A stretch of 64,000 nucleotides of DNA from Caecitellus pseudoparvulus. Its lineage: Eukaryota > Bigyra: Bicosoecida. Where the stretch lies: positions 124,001 to 188,000 of the forward strand of contig CBFFRQ010000019.1 of assembly GCA_965644315.1 (NCBI GenBank), in the 5' to 3' direction. Every line of letters starts with the position of its first letter. The first letter of the stretch is position 1. Below are positions 48,203-61,312 of the stretch, one piece after another. The notes beneath the pieces were generated by a model. It made no database searches, was not told where the DNA came from, and saw only the letters and a program-made list of their open reading frames with translations. Made by a program: the position numbers and the translations under genes.

Positions 48203-51200
48203 TCAAACTCTTTGAAGAGGGGACACCACTGTTGTGGTTGGAGCACCTGAGCTGGCTTTCACTGCCTCCACCTCTGGCTTGGTCCCAAACCAACCCATAC
48301 GCCGCCCCACCACACCCAAAGCCACGATTGCCACCACAAACAGCACCACTCCAACAGCCACACCGGCGGCACCTCCAGCACTCAGCCCTCCGGACGTGGA
48401 GCTAGACGACCCACCCCCTCCTGCACCTTGCGGACGGCCTGAAGCAGCTGGCGACGCAACTGTGCTTGGAGCACTGCTTGACGTTGCTCGTGGAGGGAGA
48501 GGCTGCACAGATGATGATGCTGATGCTGACGGGGACACGGCAACAGGTGGCGATGCGGACTGTGATGGAGACACAGAGGGTGATGCAGATACAGATGCAG
48601 TTGGAGACACAGAGGGTGACGCCGATGGCGACGCTGACGGCAACGGCGCCGGCACCGTCCCCATCACATCAGTCACTCCCACGCCCCCTGTCACGACTCC
48701 GTCCCCATCACCACCCTCCACACGCGCAAGACAATCCAACCACGCCCCATGCTCCACCTCAACACCGCATGGAGCGTCGCCCCCAACTGCCACAGACTGA
48801 GACGCGTTCGCAGGGCCCACCTCCACACGCATGCGGCACGTGCCACGCCAGACGGGCGACCCCAGACGCTCCGTCAAGACATACTGCACCTTCGACGCTC
48901 GGCCCCGCAGCACCATACACGCAGACCTGCCGCCTCCACATGCACTGTGCAGCACCCGCTCAGACAATGGCACACCCTGGCCAGCGCCTGTGTACCAGGC
49001 CTGCAGCGTGTCCCTGATGGTCTGCAGGTACGCTTGTGGCGCGGCCGGGCTGCACGCCTCCTCCGTCAAGCGCACCTGCACGTACGGCAAGAGCGACCAC
49101 ACAGTGGTGGCACCAGGCGTCAACCAGCTCAAACAAGACGCCGCCTCCGCACATGCTGCCGGCGCGACCTGCACACCCCCCGCCCACGGCAAGCCCAACC
49201 CACTCCCCGACAGGGACGGCAGCTCCACACCTGGCACCTTGGCCACCCAGTGACTGGAGCGGAAGGTCACCCCCGGCACACTGCCGATCGTGCTCGTAGA
49301 TGTCGTGCCGCTCGTCATGCTCGCGCTGTCGTCCACAGCCTGCCTGTTGGGGTACAGCACGAGGCCCTCGTCGTCGTCGCCCAGGGCGTCCGTCACAGCA
49401 GACACCACCCGGTCGCAAACGCCCCCAGCCCGACCCCACACAGAGCCAGCAAACCCGCACAGCAGCGACTTCGCCTCCCGCAGCGCAGGGCTTCCCGGCA
49501 GCTCCGCCACATGCACACCTCGCAACAAGGGGAAGCTGTCGCCGTCCACTCGCACCTGCGCCGACGCCAACATGCTCCCGTACGACAACCACTTCACCCA
49601 CGCCTGCACATCGCCAGGCAGCCCAGATGCTGGAAACGTACCCACACGACTCTGGCCATGTGTAGCTGCTCCAACGTTCACCGGCGCCCCCCCCTGCGTC
49701 CACAGCTCAAGCACAGACGCCCCCCGACGCTGACGTTGGGCAGCAGCGACACACCAGTCTGGCCGCGGGCTGCACCCGAGTCCGACACTCCCAGCACGAG
49801 CTCCCCTGCGAGCTGCAGCGGCTGCTGCGTCACAGACTGTGTGCTGGGCAACAGCACCCGCACCTCCACTTGCAACGCGCCCGCTCGACTCCACCTCGAC
49901 GCAGCCTCCCGTGCAAGCTGCAACAAGGCCTTGCGCGACACGCTGGTGGAGCCTGCGATGCCCCAGCTCACGCTCGGCAGCAGGCCCACCGCCAACGGAC
50001 GCATCGCAGACCCTGCATCAGGCACGAACACCGTCCCACTCACGCCCACTTGCTGCGGACACGCTGGCCCTGCCCCCGACATGCTGTCACATGGCATCTT
50101 CGCCTGCACCTCCACCACCGGTAAACCCAAGGCACTCTGCCCCGGGCTCGCTGCCGCTGTCACGTACAGTGCGCTGGAGCTCGCATTCACCTCCGGCGCT
50201 TGCAACTCCTGCATGGTGCCTCGCAGCCCCGCCGCAACGATGATCGCGCCAGCGGTGCTGTCCAGCAGCAAACTCGCCTGCAGCAGCAGTGGCCGCAGTG
50301 GCAGCGTGGCAGTCAGGTGGTTGTATGGCAGCAGCGGCAGCACAGGGTACTTGAACGCGTCCACACGCACCATGGGCTTCGACGGCGCGTCCCACGACAC
50401 CGAATCGCGTGTGCCGCCTGCCACCACCTGCCCAACACACATGGAGCCAAACGACACGCCGGTCGCGTTACAGTCCGCCGGCATGGCGCCAGGTGCACAG
50501 GCGCCCCGCATGGCCACCAAGACAGACCCCGATGGCGTGCACAATGGCTTCTGGAAGTACTCGCCGATGCAAGCGCTGTGGAAGTTGGGCCACAACAACG
50601 CTGCGCCGTTGCCTGTCCGGCGGTTGGCGATGTACGTTGCCAGTGGAGTCGCGTCAAACACCGGCCCCAGACCAGACACAGCCAGCCACGGCACCCACAT
50701 GTTGTCAAAAGGGTTCACCGTTGGTGGCAGCTCCGCGGGCGTGCGGTACTTCTGCTGCTTCGCAAGCACCTTCACCTCACCGTCACTGGCGCCTGCATGT
50801 GCCAAGTGCTCCTGAATCGCCAACCGCAACGCAGCTGCAGGCGGCATCGTCGGCTCTGTGGAATTCTTCACGCGCTTCCACAGCCACTCGGCAGTGGCTT
50901 CTGCAGCGCCACCAGCATCGGACGCCTGCACCGACACGCCGTTCTGCGACACCGCCTCCTGCAAACCGCCCGCATCCAACTCGCCCTCACCACGCACGGC
51001 CAGGATCACAGCGCCACCATTCCGCACATCCGCCACATCAACACTCAGGCTGATGTTCGCCAGCACACTGCGAGCACGGGGCAGTGCGTACATGGACGAG
51101 ACCCAGTCGCCCATGGAGGCGGGGACCTCGTTGAACCTGAAGTAGTTGCGCCACGGGGCGTTGCGCGTCATCCACCAGTCCGATGTCGGGCAGTACCCGC

Positions 51201-54126
51201 CATACTTGAAACGGTCGGGGAGGTTCATGTACGTCCACTTCGAGTAAACACGGTCCGTCCAAGGGAGGGTCACAAACCCCGACTCCCCAGATGTACCCAC
51301 AGACGTGCCTTCAGTGCTGAACGAGTATGACGTGGAGTCCTTAGACCATGTGTCCGGGCCGTACCGCTGAATGCGGCGGGCGTTCCGCGCGTGCCTCACG
51401 AAGCGGGGCGGCCCCCCCACCTCCTCATCACTGCGCGCGAGGGCCGCGTCCACAGCATTGCTCAGCGCAGCTGACGCAGCGAGGCCCTCCGTGACAGCGG
51501 CAAGGGCGTTGTTCACCAAGGCCGTCGCGTTCACTGAAATGCCCACATGCACCCTGTCCGTCACAGTCACGGTGGCAGAGGCGTCCACACCCACAATCCT
51601 GCGACTGTCTCCATCAGACGCCCACACACATGCTGCCCCTGAGCCGCCCGACTCCGCTGACCCCACAGGGTGCATGCAAAGGCTCAGCTGCCCTGCCCAC
51701 TCCCCTGCGAGGTCCAAACCAAACGCCGATGCCGCAGATGGCAGGTCATACACCTCATCCATCGACCACTCAGCGGTCAGCACGCCATCACGGCTGGCAG
51801 AGGGCAAACCCTCCTCCGTACGGCGCTTGCCTGGCTCGCCGAACGCTGACCCACTCAGGAATGCAGCGCTGCTGGCGTAGTTCAGCAGCTTCAACATGTT
51901 CCATGCGCCGTAGCCATACACCGGAGTGTACTGGCTGGTCAATGTCTGCTCGTCCCACCCCGACAGCCACTGCACACCCTCGTCAAAGCCCGTCGGCACC
52001 ATGTTGTCAGGCACGTCAGGCAGGATGGTGGTGTTGTGTGCGTATGGCCAGGCACACAGCTGCGTGCCGATGAAGCTCGCTGGGCCCGTGCCGGGTGTGT
52101 CACGTTCAGTCTGCACCCACCAGTCTCGGCCCGAAGCGGTCAAGCCGAGGTTCCCCTCCTTGTCGCACACGCGCACAGGCAGCGAGCCGACCGTGAAGGT
52201 GTCCAAGACGCCTTGCTCGTCGCTGTAGCTCCACGCCAAGTCGTTGTTGATTGCCATGATGGGCTGCACCACCACTGCCAGGTTCCGAACATGCCACAAA
52301 GGCAACAACAACGGCGCCACAGGTGTCGCCGCCCGCGCCAGCCGGATGTCAGAGCTGGACACTGCCACCGCTGCGCTCTGCAACCCCGTCACAGCTGTCG
52401 CTCGGAACTCCGCCGACATGCTGGGCGACGCCACTGCATCATATGCATGCTGTCCACACACGCTCGCCAAGGTCATGTTCACCAGCAGCTCCACTCTGAT
52501 GATGGGTGTGCCGCGCGGAATGCTCACAGTCACTCCACGCAGCCCGCAGTCCAACACCGTCGACTCGCTGCCGCCGCCGCCGCCGGACAGTGTGAGGTTG
52601 GTGGAAATGCCACTGGCAGGGAACACCACACCGTAGTCACTGGGCCGACGGTCATCTGTGTCCAACTCTACCTTCACTGTTGCCAAATCGGGCTGTGTGG
52701 CGGGATACGGCGTCTCCACACTCACACTGCGCAGCCCAGCCATCTGCACACGAGGACGTGTGACGCGGCTCAGCGCCCGACCTGCGCCAGCAGGCAGCAT
52801 ATCCTCTGGCAAGGTCGCAGTACTCAACAGTGGGACCCACGCAAGGGAAGGCAGTGAGCTCACCATCAACACCGCAGGAGACTGTGCCACCCACAGCATC
52901 GTGCTCGGGGACCGAAGTGACGCCAACAGGCGCTGCACTGATGCGTGCATGCTGGCCTCCACGTCGTCCATCGCGTCCTCTGACGCCTGCGATGCTGCAG
53001 GCAGCAGTGCACTCCAGTCCGGCGCATCGTGGGTGTCAGGGCTCAGCATGTGCAAGGCAGCCGCGCCAACAGCCTCCAGAGCCGAAGGCTGCACCGCCGC
53101 GCGGGCAGCATCACCCATCGACCGTGTCACTGCCACAGCCACGGTGTCCTTTACCGATGGATCCACCCAATAGATGGATGCATCGACGCTTGCTGGAGCT
53201 GTGGGGCCAACCCACGACACTCCGCGCAACTGACAAGCTGCTTCAGCCGTCGACATGGAAGGGACTGCCTGCTCAGACCCAGCCTCGCGGTCCGCCAACA
53301 ACAGCATCACGTCAGACTGCACAGTCACAGACACTGCAGGGTGCAGGTCAAACACGCCGCCAACCATGTCCTGCAGAGCTGGCAACTGTGTGCTGGGCCA
53401 CGCAAGGGGTTGCCGACCCTGCGAACTTGTCGCGGCAGTGGATGTCCCAACGCCCTCCACGACCTCAGACCCGGTACCGCCAGACGACGCAGGCGCAGGT
53501 GCGCTGCTGCCTGCGTCGGCATCGCCGTCGTCCATCACCACAGTGACTGGCGCTGTGCCTCGGGCGCTGCTGGGGTCCAACACGAAGGACACCTCATGCG
53601 TACCCACACGAAGGCCCCACAGCCGCAGTGCAACGGAACACACCACCTGCGCGCCCTGCCCAGCGCCTGCATCACCCAGTGACATCGTCACTGTGCCTGA
53701 CCATGATGATGTCGGGGACGCCGCAGAGCATGTCCCTGCACCACGCTTCACCTCCCCGGCAAGTGCCTCCGCCTGCGCGCCTTCGTGCCGCACGCGGCAA
53801 CTTGTCGGGCACGCACTCCACGCAACGCCATGCACGTCCAGCGTCAGGGAAGCGTTCAGCTTCGCCTGCACATGGCCGGGGACGGAGTTCTCTGCTGCCC
53901 ACGAGCTCACATGCAAGTCCGCTGAGTGCAGCGTTGGGGAGCCAGCTGGTGCCAAGCCCTGCAGCTCCAGAGCCAGGCCCACCAACCCTGCCAGCACAGG
54001 CAGCGCCACCAGGAGCCAGCGGGTGTGGCTGCTTGGCTTGGTGGTGGCTTGGTTGAGTCTTTGTTTGTCTTTGCGGGTGTTGGCTGGGGTCGGGGGCGCA
54101 GGGGCGCCTTGCTGTGGGCTCTCCAT
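48203..54126 (-). pseudogene. Array copy C: frameshifted copy, truncated after about 1464 residues
   Basis: The sequence follows copy B closely, but the coding-strand G7 run is G6 at 49720-49725. The frame from ATG 54126 reads 1482 codons, adds about 18 foreign residues after NVSVGG and stops at 49678. The rest of the gene (to 48203) stays open in the original frame but has no ATG of its own. A truncated product would keep the first membrane helix and most of the ectodomain but lose the stalk and second helix. It could be a pseudogene, an expressed short form, or a homopolymer error in the assembly; the same loss in copy D argues against random read error. One silent change lies near 54028. 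Confidence 0.75.
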
Positions 54127-54526
54127 GGTCCGGGTGCAAAGTTCGGAACTTCACTTGCTGCAAAGGAGAGGAGATGGGGATAGCAGCCTGTCCCTTAGTC
54201 AGAGAGTTGAGAATGGTCCAAGGAGATATGTTGGACCAGAAGAAGTATCGTGAATTGGTATTGTCTTGACGAATGCTTTTATTTCGAGGGAGTGGTTGCC
54301 AGGGAGAATTACTTGCGCCGCTCGAACTTTTCCCTGACAAGGCTCAAGCTGTACCTGGCACTCGGAAGGAACTGAAACAGGCACCGCTAAAGGCACACAC
54401 CTCAAGAATCCTCAAGGACACGTACACTTTTAGCTAGGGAACCTCAGCTAGATCAGCTGCATAGAGCAGCACTTCCTTGTTGTACAAGAAAAGACCACGC
54501 CGCTTTGCACGCACTGCATTGAAGGC
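54127..54526 (-). promoter_or_regulatory. Array spacer 3 (promoter of copy C)
   Basis: Third 400-bp spacer, differing from the other two by a single base pair change near 54325 (GAACTTTT where the others have GATCTTTT). Confidence 0.55.
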
Positions 54527-57500
54527 TCAAACTCTTTGAAGAGGGGACACCACTGTTGTGGTTGGAGCACCTGAGCTGGCTTTCACTGCCTCCACCTCTG
54601 GCTTGGTCCCAAACCAACCCATACGCCGCCCCACCACACCCAAAGCCACGATTGCCACCACAAACAGCACCACTCCAACAGCCACACCGGCGGCACCTCC
54701 AGCACTCAGCCCTCCGGACGTGGAGCTAGACGACCCACCCCCTCCTGCACCTTGCGGACGGCCTGAAGCAGCTGGCGACGCAACTGTGCTTGGAGCACTG
54801 CTTGACGTTGCTCGTGGAGGGAGAGGCTGCACAGATGATGATGCTGATGCTGACGGGGACACGGCAACAGGTGGCGATGCGGACTGTGATGGAGACACAG
54901 AGGGTGATGCAGATACAGATGCAGTTGGAGACACAGAGGGTGACGCCGATGGCGACGCTGACGGCAACGGCGCCGGCACCGTCCCCATCATATCAGTCAC
55001 TCCCACGCCCCCTGTCACGACTCCGTCCCCATCACCACCCTCCACACGCGCAAGACAATCCAACCACGCCCCATGCTCCACCTCAACACCGCATGGAGCG
55101 TCGCCCCCAACTGCCACAGACTGAGACGCGTTCGCAGGGCCCACCTCCACACGCATGCGGCACGTGCCACGCCAGACGGGCGACCCCAGACGCTCCGTCA
55201 AGACATACTGCACCTTCGACGCTCGGCCCCGCAGCACCATACACGCAGACCTGCCGCCTCCACATGCACTGTGCAGCACCCGCTCAGACAATGGCACACC
55301 CTGGCCAGCGCCTGTGTACCAGGCCTGCAGCGTGTCCCTGATGGTCTGCAGGTACGCTTGTGGCGCGGCCGGGCTGCACGCCTCCTCCGTCAAGCGCACC
55401 TGCACGTACGGCAAGAGCGACCACACAGTGGTGGCACCAGGCGTCAACCAGCTCAAACAAGACGCCGCCTCCGCACATGCTGCCGGCGCGACCTGCACAC
55501 CCCCCGCCCACGGCAAGCCCAACCCACTCCCCGACAGGGACGGCAGCTCCACACCTGGCACCTTGGCCACCCAGTGACTGGAGCGGAAGGTCACCCCCGG
55601 CACACTGCCGATCGTGCTCGTAGATGTCGTGCCGCTCGTCATGCTCGCGCTGTCGTCCACAGCCTGCCTGTTGGGGTACAGCACGAGGCCCTCGTCGTCG
55701 TCGCCCAGGGCGTCCGTCACAGCAGACACCACCCGGTCGCAAACGCCCCCAGCCCGACCCCACACAGAGCCAGCAAACCCGCACAGCAGCGACTTCGCCT
55801 CCCGCAGCGCAGGGCTTCCCGGCAGCTCCGCCACATGCACACCTCGCAACAAGGGGAAGCTGTCGCCGTCCACTCGCACCTGCGCCGACGCCAACATGCT
55901 CCCGTACGACAACCACTTCACCCACGCCTGCACATCGCCAGGCAGCCCAGATGCTGGAAACGTACCCACACGACTCTGGCCATGTGTAGCTGCTCCAACG
56001 TTCACCGGCGCCCCCCCCTGCGTCCACAGCTCAAGCACAGACGCCCCCCGACGCTGACGTTGGGCAGCAGCGACACACCAGTCTGGCCGCGGGCTGCACC
56101 CGAGTCCGACACTCCCAGCACGAGCTCCCCTGCGAGCTGCAGCGGCTGCTGCGTCACAGACTGTGTGCTGGGCAACAGCACCCGCACCTCCACTTGCAAC
56201 GCGCCCGCTCGACTCCACCTCGACGCAGCCTCCCGTGCAAGCTGCAACAAGGCCTTGCGCGACACGCTGGTGGAGCCTGCGATGCCCCAGCTCACGCTCG
56301 GCAGCAGGCCCACCGCCAACGGACGCATCGCAGACCCTGCATCAGGCACGAACACCGTCCCACTCACGCCCACTTGCTGCGGACACGCTGGCCCTGCCCC
56401 CGACATGCTGTCACATGGCATCTTCGCCTGCACCTCCACCACCGGTAAACCCAAGGCACTCTGCCCCGGGCTCGCTGCCGCTGTCACGTACAGTGCGCTG
56501 GAGCTCGCATTCACCTCCGGCGCTTGCAACTCCTGCATGGTGCCTCGCAGCCCCGCCGCAACGATGATCGCGCCAGCGGTGCTGTCCAGCAGCAAACTCG
56601 CCTGCAGCAGCAGTGGCCGCAGTGGCAGCGTGGCAGTCAGGTGGTTGTATGGCAGCAGCGGCAGCACAGGGTACTTGAACGCGTCCACACGCACCATGGG
56701 CTTCGACGGCGCGTCCCACGACACCGAATCGCGTGTGCCGCCTGCCACCACCTGCCCAACACACATGGAGCCAAACGACACGCCGGTCGCGTTACAGTCC
56801 GCCGGCATGGCGCCAGGTGCACAGGCGCCCCGCATGGCCACCAAGACAGACCCCGATGGCGTGCACAATGGCTTCTGGAAGTACTCGCCGATGCAAGCGC
56901 TGTGGAAGTTGGGCCACAACAACGCTGCGCCGTTGCCTGTCCGGCGGTTGGCGATGTACGTTGCCAGTGGAGTCGCGTCAAACACCGGCCCCAGACCAGA
57001 CACAGCCAGCCACGGCACCCACATGTTGTCAAAAGGGTTCACCGTTGGTGGCAGCTCCGCGGGCGTGCGGTACTTCTGCTGCTTCGCAAGCACCTTCACC
57101 TCACCGTCACTGGCGCCTGCATGTGCCAAGTGCTCCTGAATCGCCAACCGCAACGCAGCTGCAGGCGGCATCGTCGGCTCTGTGGAATTCTTCACGCGCT
57201 TCCACAGCCACTCGGCAGTGGCTTCTGCAGCGCCACCAGCATCGGACGCCTGCACCGACACGCCGTTCTGCGACACCGCCTCCTGCAAACCGCCCGCATC
57301 CAACTCGCCCTCACCACGCACGGCCAGGATCACAGCGCCACCATTCCGCACATCCGCCACATCAACACTCAGGCTGATGTTCGCCAGCACACTGCGAGCA
57401 CGGGGCAGTGCGTACATGGACGAGACCCAGTCGCCCATGGAGGCGGGGACCTCGTTGAACCTGAAGTAGTTGCGCCACGGGGCGTTGCGCGTCATCCACC

Positions 57501-60450
57501 AGTCCGATGTCGGGCAGTACCCGCCATACTTGAAACGGTCGGGGAGGTTCATGTACGTCCACTTCGAGTAAACACGGTCCGTCCAAGGGAGGGTCACAAA
57601 CCCCGACTCCCCAGATGTACCCACAGACGTGCCTTCAGTGCTGAACGAGTATGACGTGGAGTCCTTAGACCATGTGTCCGGGCCGTACCGCTGAATGCGG
57701 CGGGCGTTCCGCGCGTGCCTCACGAAGCGGGGCGGCCCCCCCACCTCCTCATCACTGCGCGCGAGGGCCGCGTCCACAGCATTGCTCAGCGCAGCTGACG
57801 CAGCGAGGCCCTCCGTGACAGCGGCAAGGGCGTTGTTCACCAAGGCCGTCGCGTTCACTGAAATGCCCACATGCACCCTGTCCGTCACAGTCACGGTGGC
57901 AGAGGCGTCCACACCCACAATCCTGCGACTGTCTCCATCAGACGCCCACACACATGCTGCCCCTGAGCCGCCCGACTCCGCTGACCCCACAGGGTGCATG
58001 CAAAGGCTCAGCTGCCCTGCCCACTCCCCTGCGAGGTCCAAACCAAACGCCGATGCCGCAGATGGCAGGTCATACACCTCATCCATCGACCACTCAGCGG
58101 TCAGCACGCCATCACGGCTGGCAGAGGGCAAACCCTCCTCCGTACGGCGCTTGCCTGGCTCGCCGAACGCTGACCCACTCAGGAATGCAGCGCTGCTGGC
58201 GTAGTTCAGCAGCTTCAACATGTTCCATGCGCCGTAGCCATACACTGGAGTGTACTGGCTGGTCAATGTCTGCTCGTCCCACCCCGACAGCCACTGCACA
58301 CCCTCGTCAAAGCCCGTCGGCACCATGTTGTCAGGCACGTCAGGCAGGATGGTGGTGTTGTGTGCGTATGGCCAGGCACACAGCTGCGTGCCGATGAAGC
58401 TCGCTGGGCCCGTGCCGGGTGTGTCACGTTCAGTCTGCACCCACCAGTCTCGGCCCGAAGCGGTCAAGCCGAGGTTCCCCTCCTTGTCGCACACGCGCAC
58501 AGGCAGCGAGCCGACCGTGAAGGTGTCCAAGACGCCTTGCTCGTCGCTGTAGCTCCACGCCAAGTCGTTGTTGATTGCCATGATGGGCTGCACCACCACT
58601 GCCAGGTTCCGAACATGCCACAAAGGCAACAACAACGGCGCCACAGGTGTCGCCGCCCGCGCCAGCCGGATGTCAGAGCTGGACACTGCCACCGCTGCGC
58701 TCTGCAACCCCGTCACAGCTGTCGCTCGGAACTCCGCCGACATGCTGGGCGACGCCACTGCATCATATGCATGCTGTCCACACACGCTCGCCAAGGTCAT
58801 GTTCACCAGCAGCTCCACTCTGATGATGGGTGTGCCGCGCGGAATGCTCACAGTCACTCCACGCAGCCCGCAGTCCAACACCGTCGACTCGCTGCCGCCG
58901 CCGCCGCCGGACAGTGTGAGGTTGGTGGAAATGCCACTGGCAGGGAACACCACACCGTAGTCACTGGGCCGACGGTCATCTGTGTCCAACTCTACCTTCA
59001 CTGTTGCCAAATCGGGCTGTGTGGCGGGATACGGCGTCTCCACACTCACACTGCGCAGCCCAGCCATCTGCACACGAGGACGTGTGACGCGGCTCAGCGC
59101 CCGACCTGCGCCAGCAGGCAGCATATCCTCTGGCAAGGTCGCAGTACTCAACAGTGGGACCCACGCAAGGGAAGGCAGTGAGCTCACCATCAACACCGCA
59201 GGAGACTGTGCCACCCACAGCATCGTGCTCGGGGACCGAAGTGACGCCAACAGGCGCTGCACTGATGCGTGCATGCTGGCCTCCACGTCGTCCATCGCGT
59301 CCTCTGACGCCTGCGATGCTGCAGGCAGCAGTGCACTCCAGTCCGGCGCATCGTGGGTGTCAGGGCTCAGCATGTGCAAGGCAGCCGCGCCAACAGCCTC
59401 CAGAGCCGAAGGCTGCACCGCCGCGCGGGCAGCATCACCCATCGACCGTGTCACTGCCACAGCCACGGTGTCCTTTACTTGCGAAAAAATCCAGTGCATG
59501 GATGCATCGACGCTTGCTGGAGCTGTGGGGCCAACCCACGACACTCCGCGCAACTGACAAGCTGCTTCAGCCGTCGACATGGAAGGGACTGCCTGCTCAG
59601 ACCCAGCCTCGCGGTCCGCCAACAACAGCATCACGTCAGACTGCACAGTCACAGACACTGCAGGGTGCAGGTCAAACACGCCGCCAACCATGTCCTGCAG
59701 CGCTGGCAACTGTGCGCTGGGCCACGCAAGGGGTTGCCGACCCTGCGAACTTGTCGCGGCAGTGGATGTCCCAACGCCCTCCACGACCTCAGACCCGGTA
59801 CCGCCAGACGACGCAGGCGCAGGTGCGCTGCTGCCTGCGTCGGCATCGCCGTCGTCCATCACCACAGTGACTGGCGCTGTGCCTCGGGCGCTGCTGGGGT
59901 CCAACACGAAGGACACCTCATGCGTACCCACACGAAGGCCCCACAGCCGCAGTGCAACGGAACACACCACCTGCGCGCCCTGCCCAGCGCCTGCATCACC
60001 CAGTGACATCGTCACTGTGCCTGACCATGATGATGTCGGGGACGCCGCAGAGCATGTCCCTGCACCACGCTTCACCTCCCCGGCAAGTGCCTCCGCCTGC
60101 GCGCCTTCGTGCCGCACGCGGCAACTTGTCGGGCACGCACTCCACGCAACGCCATGCACGTCCAGCGTCAGGGAAGCGTTCAGCTTCGCCTGCACATGGC
60201 CGGGGACGGAGTTCTCTGCTGCCCACGAGCTCACATGCAAGTCCGCTGAGTGCAGCGTTGGGGAGCCAGCTGGTGCCAAGCCCTGCAGCTCCAGAGCCAG
60301 GCCCACCAACCCTGCCAGCACAGGCAGCGCCACCAGGAGCCAGCGGGTGTGACTGCTTGGCTTGGTGGTGGCTTGGTTGAGTCTTTGTTTGTCTTTGCGG
60401 GTGTTGGCTGGGGTCGGGGGCGCAGGGGCGCCTTGCTGTGGGCTCTCCAT
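54527..60450 (-). pseudogene. Array copy D: frameshifted copy with its own upstream region
   Basis: Same G6 frameshift as copy C (56044-56049), so the frame from ATG 60450 ends at 56002 after 1482 codons. Unlike the other copies, D has private variants in its first third: a cluster of 12 mismatches in 19 bases at 59479-59497 that changes IYWVDPS to MHWIFSQ, plus S-A-Q for S-T-Q near 59715. Its upstream DNA diverges from the array spacer about 10 bases before the start codon. Its stalk and 3' end are the B/C type. D is the outermost, promoter-distinct member of the array. The same caveats about pseudogene versus short form apply. Confidence 0.75.
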
Positions 60451-61312
60451 AGTCCGGGTGCGGGTCGATCGGGTGCAACTCGTCTCTCTGGCAGTGGGGC
60501 AAGCCTCGGCGCAAAGCCCCGGGCGGCCTCAGTGCTATCGTGAGGTTGAATGGGTCAAGACGCTAGATTTCGGGTTAACGTGCAGCGTCAGGTGCACAAT
60601 GGATTTGATGCGAATCGGCGTGTGATGTGAGGTGGGGTGGGGGGCCCTCTGCCAGCTTGTCGCAAGAAATCGAAAGTTCCCGGACAGTGCTCGGGGCAAG
60701 TGCAACCTGAACCTCGCACGGGCAACCAGCGTGCCAAGCTCGCAAGATGATGACGCCCAGCCCCATTCAACGAGTTCTCTAGGCCTCTGAGGCTTCTTCC
60801 GTTTGTGCGTGACCTTCCTGGCGGCTCGCGCTTCTTGTCCTGTCTCCCTCCTCCTCCAGCTTCGTCGTCGTCGCTCTCGTTTGGCAGTGGATGGACCATC
60901 TTTGCTCTTTCCTCGGCGCCACGTGGTGATCCACACAAGCCATGGAACCAGAACCTACGAATGACATACAGTGTGCTGTCCGGGTCACCTTCGCCTGAGG
61001 TGGTCGAAGCTCGAGCCCTGGTGAGCGTGGCCCGCAACTTTGCACCGAAAGTTGTGGATTACGCTTCACATGGCGAAGGTGCCCCCCACGAACAAGCCCT
61101 GCGAGGGGGCAATGCGACATGCCTGAGGCGAACAACTTTCGTCGTGCAAGCGATTTTGGGTGACAGGCCTGGTGCTTGGTCTCCGCATTGCGTAGTAACT
61201 TGGCCTTTGGTGGAGCTTGCCACTTCCGATTTCCGCACCCCAGCAGGTGATGCTCACCTGCACTTCCCGAAGAGTCCTACGCACAACTCTGAACCGGCCT
61301 GTCAAATTCCGT
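60451..61312. promoter_or_regulatory. Divergent intergenic region between array copy D and BPNT1
   Basis: 862 bp between outward-facing starts. It is not related to the 400-bp array spacers. A minus-strand frame from ATG 60899 begins with an acidic-basic stretch (NESDDDEAGGGG, DKKREPP) but fades into non-coding-like residues, so I do not call it. BPNT1's frame is open upstream to 61217 with an extra ATG at 61250. Confidence 0.35.

Larger units (their letters stand above)
35481..60450 (-). repeat. Four-copy tandem array, period 6324-6325 bp
   Basis: Start codons of four head-to-tail genes lie at 41477, 47802, 54126 and 60450 (spacings 6325, 6324, 6324). Copies are identical over long stretches, with only scattered single-base differences across most of 5.5 kb. 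The left edge is inside the 3' end of copy A, whose stalk and last residues differ from the others. The right edge is about 10 bases upstream of the copy D start, where the shared spacer sequence stops. The copies are separated by three matching 400-bp spacers. Confidence 0.97.

Noticed and set aside
48203-49894. Treating the 3' part of array copy C as a separate 563-codon gene
   Set aside because: It has no ATG of its own at the start of the frame and continues exactly where copy B's reading frame would; it is the downstream half of a frameshifted gene.
48749-50815. 688-codon plus-strand ORF across array copy C (and its equivalent at 55073-57139 in copy D)
   Set aside because: It is antisense to the array gene. 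It exists only because the frameshift joins two shadow frames, and it changes register in copies A and B. Composition is that of a GC-rich reverse strand.
35481-60450. Mobile element origin of the array
   Set aside because: No transposase, reverse transcriptase, terminal repeat or target-site duplication is visible; unit structure and hybrid copies are explained by unequal crossing-over.
60588-60899. Small minus-strand ORF from ATG 60899 with acidic and basic stretches
   Set aside because: Only the first 35 residues look protein-like, with no splice partner found and no similarity. It is left as intergenic.
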